17,728 nucleotides of DNA from CAYSBE01 sp964429245 (GTDB lineage Bacteria > Bacteroidota > Bacteroidia > UKL13-3): contig CAYSBE010000051.1 in NCBI GenBank assembly GCA_964429245.1, positions 1 to 17,728 of the forward strand. The letters run 5' to 3'. Below the pieces are notes generated by a model. It saw only the letters and a program-made list of their open reading frames with translations. It was not told the origin of the DNA and did no database searches. Both the position numbers and the translations under genes were made by a program. The stretch's first letter is position 1; each line of letters starts with the position of its first letter. Of the stretch, positions 8,648 through 15,976 are shown in pieces.

Positions 8648-9457
8648 CTATAATCTGGCTTCAGTAACCATCAAGTCTTCCCTAGGTGGGATGCTAAGAA
8701 CCGGTATGTGTGACCTGTTAACCATTTGTTGTGCAAATTTTCCCAGAAAAAATGAGCCTACTTGCAGTTCCTGTTCGGTCATGATGATAATTAAATCTGC
8801 ATTATTATCCTGCGCGTAATTAATGGTTGATTCCGTGATGTTCCCTCCAAGTCTTGCATCAATTTTGTAGGGTATGTGCTCGTCATCAAAAGTATGTGTA
8901 ACCTGACGTGAGTATGCCTTTATCTTATATTCCGCGTCCTTATCTTTATCTATAGAAACACCCAATACGTGAACAGTAGAACCAAAATGTTTTGATACAT
9001 GAACGGCATAAGGGACTTTTTGTCTTGATTCAAATGAGGTGTCAATTGGCAATACAATTGTGTTAAATTCAGCCACATTGGAATCCTCACGCATGGTGAG
9101 CACAGGGCAAGAAGAAGAATTAATAACTTTGTAAGCATTACTTCCCATCCAGAACTCCTGAAAACCGCTAACACCATGGGTTCCCATTACAATTAAATTG
9201 GCATCTACTTGTTTAGAAACAGCAACTATTTCCTTGTGTACCGTCCCTTTTTTATGAATGTAGTGATATTCCATTCCGTTTGCCAACTCGTGCAACCTGT
9301 TTCTCAAATCTCCGGTAGGTGATTCTCCTTCATCAATATGAAGTGTTGTTAAATGCCCATTGTATTTCTGAGCAATTGTTAGTGCAGCTTTAAATGCCAC
9401 CATTGATTGCGAAGAACCATCTACGGCAACCAATATGCGTGAGAAAACAAATTTCAT
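8648..9457 (-). CDS. Tandem-domain universal stress protein (UspA family)
   Basis: 269 residues with two Usp domains in one chain, a cytosolic form common in Bacteroidota. Domain 1 (~1-125) begins SRILVAVDGS and keeps the ATP-binding signature G-2x-G-9x-G-S exactly: G92, G95, G105, S106, followed by the CPVL strand. Domain 2 (~130-258) begins NTIVLPIDTS and ends IPVLSIPP, but its loop (MTEQELQVGSFFLGK, 226-240) has lost the first two glycines of the signature, so it probably does not bind ATP in the usual way. Family members modulate survival under stress or starvation; the partner and stimulus here are unknown. The start ATG follows 112 nt of non-coding sequence, so the gene probably has its own promoter and may be co-transcribed with the downstream phosphatase gene. 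Confidence 0.92.
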   Translation of the reverse strand: MKFVFSRILVAVDGSSQSMVAFKAALTIAQKYNGHLTTLHIDEGESPTGDLRNRLHELANGMEYHYIHKKGTVHKEIVAVSKQVDANLIVMGTHGVSGFQEFWMGSNAYKVINSSSCPVLTMREDSNVAEFNTIVLPIDTSFESRQKVPYAVHVSKHFGSTVHVLGVSIDKDKDAEYKIKAYSRQVTHTFDDEHIPYKIDARLGGNITESTINYAQDNNADLIIIMTEQELQVGSFFLGKFAQQMVNRSHIPVLSIPPREDLMVTEARL

Positions 9458-9487
9458 AGTTTTACCCTCTGTATTTTATTAAAAACA

Positions 9488-9519
9488 CAAGATATAAATA
9501 AAAATTTGAAAATACCAAA
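9488..9519 (-). promoter_or_regulatory. Weak promoter candidate for the universal stress gene
   Basis: On the minus strand TTTG (9519-9516) is followed after 21 nt by TATCTTG (9494-9488), which is TAnnTTTG lacking one T. It lies ~30 nt before the ATG in a very AT-rich stretch where chance matches are likely. Confidence 0.25.
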
Positions 9520-9527
9520 ATGAGGGG

Positions 9528-9552
9528 TCAGATAAATTTACATTTAATCTGA
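9528..9552. repeat. Imperfect inverted repeat in the longest gap of the minus-strand block
   Basis: TCAGATAAAT (9528-9537) and ATTTAATCTGA (9542-9552) form a 10-bp stem with one bulged A at 9546 and loop TTAC. It lies 17 nt after the stop of the PaaG-like gene and upstream of the universal stress gene. It has no T-run on the minus strand, so it is a weak terminator at best; an operator or chance palindrome are alternatives. Confidence 0.4.
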
Positions 9553-9569
9553 GTTAACGCCTAAGCAAG

Positions 9570-10352
9570 TTATTTCCCTTTGAAGTTAGGCTTTCTTTTT
9601 TCATTAAATGATGCAACTCCTTCTTTATAGTCATCGGACCTTCCGGCAATTTCCTGGCAATAGGCTTCGTATTCTAGCATAGAGTCCAAGTCACTGTGAA
9701 AGGATTTATTGAGCATTTTTTTCAAAAGGGCAATGGCTTTAGTTGGTGCATTTGCATAGTACTCCGCTATTTTCATCGTCTCTGAGTCCAACTCTTCATG
9801 CTTTACTACTTTATTTACTATGCCCCATTCGAGTGCTTGTGTTGCAGATACTTTTGAGCCCATCGTGCTTAACTCAAAAGCTCTTGCCGAGCCTACTAGT
9901 CTAGGTAAAAAATAAGAAGAGCCCGAATCAAGCACCAAACCTACATTGATAAACACCTCAATAAGTGATGCGTTTTCTGATGCGATAATCATATCGCTTG
10001 CCAATGCCAATGAGCATCCCGCTCCGGCTGCTACACCATTAAGCTTACAGATTATAGGGAGTGGCAAATTGCGCATTGCCTTAATCATCGGGTTGTATCT
10101 TTTGTAAAGAGAGTCGCTAAGCGATCTGTTTTGGGATCCTGCAATTGATTTTAAATCCTGACCTGAACAAAAAGCTTTTCCTGCTCCGGTAAGTATTACA
10201 ACACGTATAGATTTATCTTTTTCTATTTTTTTAAATGCATCAATCACATCAAAACTTTGTTGCTCATTAAATGCATTAAATACATCTGGTCGGTTAAGTG
10301 TAAGTGTAGCGATACCGTTATTGATATCAAGTAAAATGGTTTCGTAGCTCAT
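9570..10352 (-). CDS. Enoyl-CoA hydratase/isomerase family protein, PaaG-like
   Basis: 260 residues, the usual length for the crotonase superfamily, from ATG 10352. Crotonase landmarks: LNRPDVFNAFN (19-29), CSGQDL (62-67) and NGVAAGAGCSLALASD (105-120), which form the CoA pocket and oxyanion hole. GLVLDSG (138-144) with Asp142, FLPRLVG (148-154) and the C-terminal AGRSDDYKEGVASF tail ending FKGK resemble PaaG, the ring-1,2-epoxyphenylacetyl-CoA isomerase of phenylacetate breakdown, more than ordinary hydratases with two catalytic glutamates. No other paa gene is present, so the role could instead be another acyl-CoA isomerisation or hydration in fatty-acid metabolism. It lies 52 nt after the PAP2-like gene on the same strand; no convincing promoter was found in that gap. 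Confidence 0.88.
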   Translation of the reverse strand: MSYETILLDINNGIATLTLNRPDVFNAFNEQQSFDVIDAFKKIEKDKSIRVVILTGAGKAFCSGQDLKSIAGSQNRSLSDSLYKRYNPMIKAMRNLPLPIICKLNGVAAGAGCSLALASDMIIASENASLIEVFINVGLVLDSGSSYFLPRLVGSARAFELSTMGSKVSATQALEWGIVNKVVKHEELDSETMKIAEYYANAPTKAIALLKKMLNKSFHSDLDSMLEYEAYCQEIAGRSDDYKEGVASFNEKRKPNFKGK

Positions 10353-10401
10353 GAAATATATGATTAGCCCACGAAGCTATTATATTGTCATTATTTTACA
10401 A

Positions 10402-10419
10402 ATGTTACATGAGTAACAT
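10402..10419. repeat. Small inverted repeat at the 3' end of the PAP2-like gene
   Basis: ATGTTAC (10402-10408) and GTAACAT (10413-10419) form a perfect 7-bp stem with loop ATGA. It straddles the stop codon of the PAP2-like gene. It is short and lacks a T-run, so termination is doubtful. Confidence 0.3.
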
Positions 10420-11001
10420 GGTCATAACAAATCCTATTATGTATCCACCAAACAATTCAACGGGAGTATGCGCTTTTGCAAATTGCCGTGCAGTAGCTGT
10501 AATGCCGCATATTAAAATTACTAAAGCCAATAGCATTCTGACTTCAATGAATGGGCAAAAGGTAATTACTACACCGGTAAGCAACCCCAGTGATGCCATA
10601 TGAATACTGAGTTTTTTATATTGATTCACAAACAACAGGAGCACCACAATAGCTGAACAGACAAGCATAAATAATTGCAAAGAAACCGGTGCATGAATTT
10701 TTTGAAACATATAATACGTAAATAGCATCATAACGGATGTTATCAAATATGGAACTCTTCTTTCTTGGGCTTCTTGCAACAAAATAGAATTTACCATTCC
10801 GCTTTGTTTTAATATTAATACCGCAATTAATGGCACTATTGCTGTTGCTGTGAAGAAAAATGCCACATAGAAGAGTTTTGCTTTTGCAGATAACGCAACG
10901 GCCAGAACCGGATGCAAATAGCATAACGCAACAAGTGAAAGTAAATTAACAAATACAGGATGAAAAATGACAGAAATAATAAGTGCAAACCTTGCTGTCA
11001 T
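10405..11001 (-). CDS. Polytopic membrane protein, divergent PAP2 (phosphatidic acid phosphatase)-like
   Basis: 198 residues, almost entirely hydrophobic, with about six membrane segments (roughly 5-29, 42-64, 86-99, 107-125, 134-150, 156-170, 183-197, some uncertain). Seen in sequence: R82-V-P84, S132-I-H134 and R172-x5-H178-x3-E182. These line up in order with the three PAP2 phosphatase motifs (K-x6-RP, PSGH, SR-x5-H-x3-D), but the first lysine is missing, PSGH is reduced to SIH, and the last Asp is Glu. The HTPVELFGGYIIGF stretch is the best-preserved part. An inner-membrane lipid- or polyprenyl-phosphate phosphatase, or an inactive relative, is inference. It starts 7 nt after the MoxR stop, so the two are almost certainly co-transcribed. 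Confidence 0.72.
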   Translation of the reverse strand: MTARFALIISVIFHPVFVNLLSLVALCYLHPVLAVALSAKAKLFYVAFFFTATAIVPLIAVLILKQSGMVNSILLQEAQERRVPYLITSVMMLFTYYMFQKIHAPVSLQLFMLVCSAIVVLLLFVNQYKKLSIHMASLGLLTGVVITFCPFIEVRMLLALVILICGITATARQFAKAHTPVELFGGYIIGFVMTMLLM

Positions 11002-11008
11002 TTCTTAC

Positions 11009-11968
11009 TTACATTATTCCTTCAATAATTTTTTCTACACTTACTCCTTCGGCTTCTGCTTTATAGTTCTTAATCAATCTATGTCGCAACACATTAATTG
11101 CAACAGCTTTTACATTCTCAATATCAGGAGAGTATTTCCCATTTATAAGTGCATGACATTTAGCGCCCAAAATCAAATATTGTCCGGCTCGAGGCCCAGC
11201 GCCATAACTTACAAACTCATTAATACTTGCTGTTGCATATTGCGTTGCAGGACGTGTTTTATTTACCAGCTTCACTGCATACTCCAGTACATTATCAGCA
11301 ACGGGTGCTTGACGTACCAATTTCTGAAAATAAAGAATATCATTAGCACTGAGTATTTTATTTAGCTCCACTTTTTGGTTGCTGGTTGTGCTTTTAATTA
11401 CCTCCAGTTCTTCTTCATATGTAGGGTAATCAAGCACAATATTGAACATAAACCGATCAAGCTGTGCTTCGGGCAAAGGATAAGTACCTTCTTGTTCAAT
11501 AGGATTTTGAGTAGCAAGTACAAAAAACGGCTTTTCTAAATGATGTATGTTTCCACCAACCGTTACCGATTGCTCTTGCATGGCTTCAAGCAAGGCTGAT
11601 TGTGTTTTTGGTGGGGTACGATTGATCTCATCTGCAAGTACAATATTGGCAAAGAGTGGTCCTCTAATAAATTTAAATGCTCTTTTGTCATCCAATATTT
11701 CAGCCCCGGTAATATCGCCCGGCATTAAATCGGGTGTAAATTGAATGCGGTTAAATTTCAGGTCTAATACTTCTGCAATGGTTCTTACCAAAAGAGTTTT
11801 GGCTAAACCCGGCACGCCAACCAATAAGCTATGGCCACCTGAAAAAATGGACATCAATACGGCTTCTACAGCCTCGTCCTGCCCAATAATAATTTTTCCA
11901 ATTTCTTTACGCAGCTCTTTATACTTCTGATGTAATGCATTAGCAGCTTCTACTTCGTTTTGATACAT
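11009..11968 (-). CDS. MoxR-family AAA+ ATPase
   Basis: 319 residues, typical MoxR length. Walker A GVPGLAKT (51-58), Walker B IVLADEINR (109-117), sensor 1 ATQN (152-155), arginine-finger region LDRFM (170-174) and sensor-2 GPR (258-260) are all present, so it should be an active cytosolic ATPase. MoxR proteins are thought to act as chaperones that mature or insert metal into partner proteins, often with DUF58 and von Willebrand A proteins encoded beside them. None of those partners lies here; the gene sits between surA (11 nt upstream) and the PAP2-like gene (7 nt downstream), pointing to an envelope-related role. The ATG at 11968 is consistent with the family N-terminus. The family assignment is firm; the client is unknown. 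Confidence 0.94.
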   Translation of the reverse strand: MYQNEVEAANALHQKYKELRKEIGKIIIGQDEAVEAVLMSIFSGGHSLLVGVPGLAKTLLVRTIAEVLDLKFNRIQFTPDLMPGDITGAEILDDKRAFKFIRGPLFANIVLADEINRTPPKTQSALLEAMQEQSVTVGGNIHHLEKPFFVLATQNPIEQEGTYPLPEAQLDRFMFNIVLDYPTYEEELEVIKSTTSNQKVELNKILSANDILYFQKLVRQAPVADNVLEYAVKLVNKTRPATQYATASINEFVSYGAGPRAGQYLILGAKCHALINGKYSPDIENVKAVAINVLRHRLIKNYKAEAEGVSVEKIIEGIM

Positions 11969-11979
11969 CGTTTATAATA

Positions 11980-13344
11980 CTAAGGTTTTACAATAAATTC
12001 TGATAATTGAGGACACTGTGCATAGTTAGGAGAGATGCGTATATATGTTGATTTTTTAGCTCGTTCTATATACGCATTAAGTGCTTTTTGTTGCTTTTCA
12101 CGAAATGCAAGTGCCTGATATTTTTGGTAATCGTCTCTTAGGTTGGCAACGTGTGGCTTTAATTCAGACTTAAGATAAAACACACGCCATGCTTGTTGCC
12201 TGTCGGGTCCGTCAATAGTGATAAGTTCAGGTTCTGAAATATCTCCAGCTTTCATATTCTCAATACGGAAATAAATGGCTTTATCCAATTCATCTACAGG
12301 AACAAGTGTAGTGCCGTTTTGCTGGTCTACAATAAATCCACCATTCCCTTTTGTCATTTGATCATCTGAATAGCGTTTTGCCGCCTTTTCAAAAGTAATT
12401 GTATCAATTTTTACCAACCACAGTACACTGTCAAGCAATTCTTTTGCTCGCTGAACATCGGTTCTAAAAATTTGTGGGCGAATAAGAATATGTCTTACAT
12501 TGATATTCTCTCCTTTTCTATCAATGAGCTTTAAGATATGGTAACCGTATTTTGTTTCAATAATTTTAGAGATACTATCCGGTTTTAGTTTAAATGCTGC
12601 TGCTTCAAACTCAGGTACCATATCCCCCCTGGTGAAGTATCCAAGTTCCCCACCATTTACAGCCGAACCCTTGTCTTCTGAATATATTAATGCCAGTGTA
12701 GTGAAATTATCTCCGTTCAATATCCTTTGCCTTAATTCATAAATCTTTTCATATGCCATTTTTTTTGCCTCGTCAGATACCTTGGGCTCAATTACAATTT
12801 GTGCAACTTCAACCTCTGCACTGTAATATGGAAGACTATCTTCGGGGATGGCATTAAAGTATTTTCGAACATCGTATGGCGATACTTTTACGTCTTTAAG
12901 TGCTTTTTGTTGCATCTCTGTTACAATCAAGTTGTTCCTGATTTTTTCCCTGTTATCTTCTTTTATCTGTGTGATGGTCTTGCCATAAAACTCCTCCATC
13001 TTTTTCTCGCCTCCAAATTGCATGGCAAAGTATTTTATTCTTCGTTCAAGCTCTTGACTCACTCGCTCTTCGCTTACAACCACAGAGTCAAGTTGAGCTT
13101 TGTTTAACAACACGTACTCAAGTATTTTTTGCTTTAGGATAGCACATTTTACTGAATCAGGTAAGGTTGTTTCGTACTCTTTTTGCATTTGCTTGAATTC
13201 CATAACTATTTCAGAGTGCATGATGACATTGCTACCCACTACAGCGGCAATTTGATCGATAATCATGCCCTGCTCTTGCGCACTTGTAAATTGTGCTGCA
13301 AAAAGTATTACCAATAATATTACAAATCTTTTTATGGCCTTCAT
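11980..13344 (-). CDS. surA: SurA-like periplasmic chaperone / peptidyl-prolyl cis-trans isomerase
   Basis: 454 residues starting at ATG 13344. Signal peptide 1-22 (FTSAQ end), then a SurA N-terminal region (DQIAAVVGSNVI, 30-41, and helices to ~170). Two parvulin domains follow: ~177-276 (YSEDKGSAVNGGELGYF at 221-237, KYGYHILKL at 265-273) and ~283-392 (VRHILIRP at 283-290, YSDD at 325-328, GNGGF at 333-337). SurA helps outer-membrane beta-barrel proteins fold in the periplasm; which domain is catalytically active here cannot be judged by eye. A 75-nt gap separates it from the DUF6427-like gene upstream, so it probably leads the surA-moxR-PAP2-like unit, though no strong TAnnTTTG was found (TATATTTC and TATATTTA each miss one base). 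Confidence 0.93.
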   Translation of the reverse strand: MKAIKRFVILLVILFAAQFTSAQEQGMIIDQIAAVVGSNVIMHSEIVMEFKQMQKEYETTLPDSVKCAILKQKILEYVLLNKAQLDSVVVSEERVSQELERRIKYFAMQFGGEKKMEEFYGKTITQIKEDNREKIRNNLIVTEMQQKALKDVKVSPYDVRKYFNAIPEDSLPYYSAEVEVAQIVIEPKVSDEAKKMAYEKIYELRQRILNGDNFTTLALIYSEDKGSAVNGGELGYFTRGDMVPEFEAAAFKLKPDSISKIIETKYGYHILKLIDRKGENINVRHILIRPQIFRTDVQRAKELLDSVLWLVKIDTITFEKAAKRYSDDQMTKGNGGFIVDQQNGTTLVPVDELDKAIYFRIENMKAGDISEPELITIDGPDRQQAWRVFYLKSELKPHVANLRDDYQKYQALAFREKQQKALNAYIERAKKSTYIRISPNYAQCPQLSEFIVKP

Positions 13345-13419
13345 GGCTTATTCAACGGGAAAATAGCGTGTAAATATATACGTCAGACGTCAATATCTGA
13401 AATATACCCGTAAAATTGA

Positions 13420-14403
13420 TTAATAAGTCAGGCTAAAATAGATTGAAAACCCAATTAATAAGTAAAGAATTACTTCCTTTAGCCAGTATCTTTTTTTGCT
13501 GATAAAATAGTACCCAACAGGTAGCGAAAGTACGATATTGATATAGAAACTTGAATATGTAAATGCTTCGTTTTCAATAAATATTACCAAAATTCCAAAA
13601 CCGCTAAGGAGCAAAAAACTTTGTAAAATTCTTCGGGTTTTTACTTTGTTTTTAAAATAATTCTGCTGCAAACCAAAATACCCAAGCAAAGCCGTTATAG
13701 CAACAATGCCAACCGGTATGAGTTGGGTGTAGTCATTTACTCGCGATACAATTTCAATAGAGGTTAGCCGGTTAACAATTACCTGCATCATGGGTTTAAA
13801 CTGATACGTTACATAGTAATATACCGAAATAAAATATACGGGAAGCAAAATGCCCAACAAGGCAACCAAAATGTAACGGATATTAAATGACGTGAAAATA
13901 ATTACACTGATTAGCACAAAGGGCATAAAGAAAATAATATCATAATGAAATAAAAATCCAACTCCAATATAAATACCTGCATCAAGTACAAGTAATAAAG
14001 GATTTACTGATTCATACAAATAGAAAATTCGCAACAACATGAGTAAAAGAAACGTATTTGAAATTAATTGGGGTGTTAGTTGCATTTGTTGCGGGAATAC
14101 AGAGCATAGCACCACGTATACAAAACCGGGGAGGTAGGTCATTTTATAAAGCACATCATGACGTACAAATATGTAATTAAGTAATAAAGCTTGAATAACT
14201 ATTAATATAAGAGCGACTATGTATTTAATCAGAAAATGATTTTCAAACGTATTGATAAAATTATAAGTGAATACGGAAAGAGGTGCTGACTCAATAATCT
14301 CATAAGGCTGTGGATTGAGTAAAACCGGTAGCCTAAGCAAGACAGCCAATACTATCGTTAGTATTGCGGCAAGAACTGTGTTTTGTCGGAAAATTTGTAG
14401 CAA
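13420..14403 (-). CDS. Polytopic membrane protein, DUF6427-like
   Basis: 327 residues with about eight or nine hydrophobic segments and no recognised catalytic motif. The N-terminus (MLQIFRQNT, then a hydrophobic helix ending LLRLPVLLN) and the overall pattern resemble DUF6427, an uncharacterised Bacteroidota membrane family; that assignment is from memory of the family and should be checked. The start is TTG at 14403: the upstream gene's TAA (14416-14418) lies in the same frame and no ATG or GTG falls between. The next Met is residue 88, which would remove two or more membrane segments, so TTG is the only sensible start. The gap of 12 nt from the preceding gene implies translational coupling. 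The function is unknown. Confidence 0.78.
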   Translation of the reverse strand: MLQIFRQNTVLAAILTIVLAVLLRLPVLLNPQPYEIIESAPLSVFTYNFINTFENHFLIKYIVALILIVIQALLLNYIFVRHDVLYKMTYLPGFVYVVLCSVFPQQMQLTPQLISNTFLLLMLLRIFYLYESVNPLLLVLDAGIYIGVGFLFHYDIIFFMPFVLISVIIFTSFNIRYILVALLGILLPVYFISVYYYVTYQFKPMMQVIVNRLTSIEIVSRVNDYTQLIPVGIVAITALLGYFGLQQNYFKNKVKTRRILQSFLLLSGFGILVIFIENEAFTYSSFYINIVLSLPVGYYFISKKRYWLKEVILYLLIGFSIYFSLTY

Positions 14404-14415
14404 GATGATTCGAAG

Positions 14416-15885
14416 TTAAAAAGTTATACGCATCAAAGAAAATTTTCGGTCTTTAAATGTTGAACAAAGAACTGAATTTAAGGAAACCTGTTTGCTTTCA
14501 ACCGGAAGCACCGATACATAAAAGCTAAGCGATTTGATTAAAATTCGGGTGTCTGTTTCGCCTATAGGTGAAACCGAAGAGATGAGTACGTCTCCTTCTG
14601 TATTTACATCTGCATTATAAATAAATGCTATTCTATCTCCCGTATTCACTGTGATAAAGGATGAGTAATATCCACCATCTCCCATAGAGCTTTGCTTCTT
14701 TTTGAAAAACTCTTGTTGCTGCACGGTACCATCCGCCTTTAAACTAAAGTAAATGATTTCATCATAATTATATACAATTCTGTAAGAAGTTTGAGGAAAC
14801 CCATTTACATAATATGTATATGATTGCTTTGACTCGTAATACCTTTCACCTACAATAGCACATCCTCCATCACTTCTTGGAATAATTTTTCTGACATATA
14901 CATCATATAACCCATCTGAACTTCCTGTAAGTGTAGTGCCCATTACCTTATTTACGAACTCCGCTTTTATGGGTACAAATTTGGGTGGATTAAGCTGATT
15001 GATATTTAAATCGAGTGAGGCCAGAAACGTACCCTGCATTTTTTGTGAGGATGAAAACTTGTAATACCCTGCAATGGTTACGTTCTTCGTTATATTGTTA
15101 ATAGCCATCCCCCAATCATCAATTTCAAATGAATCATTGCTTAGCATGTAATCTTTTAATGAATTATCTTCTCCATAAAATGCATATAAATAAAAATCCC
15201 GTTTTTCATTTTTCTTATTGGTTTGCACTTTTGATGGGTAATCCATAAGTATAAAAATATTGCTGTTGTTATCCACCTCAACCGATGTAAGAATAATATC
15301 CTGCATGAGAGTCGGCAATGGAAATTGTTTTTTATAGATGAATTGTAGAGTTTTGTTAAAGGATGCCAGGTTTAGTGTAGTAGTAGATTTGTTATCTGAT
15401 TTAGTAAAATATACCATAGAATAAAGTTCATTGATTGCGTTGGTTCGAATGTAAAAAACGGACTGTTGGTCAAGATTTTGAAGAGGCTCTTGAAGCATTA
15501 GAATCGGCTGAACTGACACATTTAAATTGTTGTCTATTTGCCAATAAATCAGTTCAATATTTATTCCGCTTTTTTGGCTGGCAACTATAGTTAGGCCTTG
15601 TTCAGTAAAAAATATCTTTTCGATAAAGGTTCCGGCCGGTTGCCAAAGGGGTTTTTCGTCTTCCAATGACAGGTTTAATCTATATTTTTCGATGGTTAGC
15701 TCTTTTGCAAATTCATTATTCCTTGATTTCACAATAAATATTCCGGAGGCATTTTGCCCCATAACCTGTGAGTAATTGGTTTTTGATTTTACTTTTTGCT
15801 GGTTTGACCACTCAATGGTTTGGGCTTGCAACCTGCTTATTGTAAGCAATCCGAATAAAAATAATATGCGCAATGGTTTCCACAT
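14416..15885 (-). CDS. Secreted protein of unknown function
   Basis: 489 residues from ATG 15885. A GTG two codons upstream (15891) could add Val-Gln but gives nothing useful, and the ATG opens a normal signal peptide (MWKPLRIL, hydrophobic 6-15, cleavage near LQA-Q at 21). The mature part has many short beta-strands with recurring patterns such as NSNIFILMDYP, NVTIAGYYKF, GGCAIVGERYY and DRIAFIYNAD, of the kind seen in secreted beta-propeller-like proteins. I could not assign a family. There is no T9SS tail, no lipobox and no membrane anchor, so it is probably periplasmic. It heads the minus-strand block, is divergent from hflX across ~90 nt, and is followed 12 nt later by the DUF6427-like gene, so the two may work together at the envelope. 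Confidence 0.8.
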   Translation of the reverse strand: MWKPLRILFLFGLLTISRLQAQTIEWSNQQKVKSKTNYSQVMGQNASGIFIVKSRNNEFAKELTIEKYRLNLSLEDEKPLWQPAGTFIEKIFFTEQGLTIVASQKSGINIELIYWQIDNNLNVSVQPILMLQEPLQNLDQQSVFYIRTNAINELYSMVYFTKSDNKSTTTLNLASFNKTLQFIYKKQFPLPTLMQDIILTSVEVDNNSNIFILMDYPSKVQTNKKNEKRDFYLYAFYGEDNSLKDYMLSNDSFEIDDWGMAINNITKNVTIAGYYKFSSSQKMQGTFLASLDLNINQLNPPKFVPIKAEFVNKVMGTTLTGSSDGLYDVYVRKIIPRSDGGCAIVGERYYESKQSYTYYVNGFPQTSYRIVYNYDEIIYFSLKADGTVQQQEFFKKKQSSMGDGGYYSSFITVNTGDRIAFIYNADVNTEGDVLISSVSPIGETDTRILIKSLSFYVSVLPVESKQVSLNSVLCSTFKDRKFSLMRITF

Positions 15886-15930
15886 TTGCACACAAAGTAA
15901 TTAAAAATACCAAGAGGAAGCAACTGTTCG

Positions 15931-15961
15931 TTTGCCCCTCAAGCTTGCATCACTATATTTG
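15931..15961 (+). promoter_or_regulatory. Bacteroidota-type promoter of hflX
   Basis: TTTG at 15931-15934, a 19-nt spacer, then TATATTTG at 15954-15961: a full match to the -33 TTTG / -7 TAnnTTTG consensus used by the primary sigma factor of Bacteroidota. Transcription would start near 15966-15968, giving a leader of only about ten bases before ATG 15977. This also rules against a translation start at TTG 15932, which lies inside the promoter. Confidence 0.82.
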
Positions 15962-15976
15962 ACGAGAATAAGTAAC

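Noticed and set aside
10967..11365. 132-codon plus-strand open frame antisense to moxR
   Set aside because: It covers conserved MoxR C-terminal coding sequence and reads as a Cys/Tyr/Ile-rich shadow without a plausible domain.
13380..13391. ACGTCAGACGTC direct repeat/palindrome upstream of surA
   Set aside because: Two 5-bp units are too short to call an operator without a second example or a known regulator.
13345..13419. Promoter for surA
   Set aside because: TATATTTC and TATATTTA each miss the consensus by one base and neither has a -33 TTTG at the right distance.
15886..15891. GTG start adding two residues to the secreted unknown protein
   Set aside because: An ATG two codons later opens a normal signal peptide; the GTG adds nothing.
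15932..15976. N-terminal extension of HflX from TTG 15932
   Set aside because: The codon overlaps the -33 promoter element and the -7 box lies inside the extension; ATG 15977 fits better.
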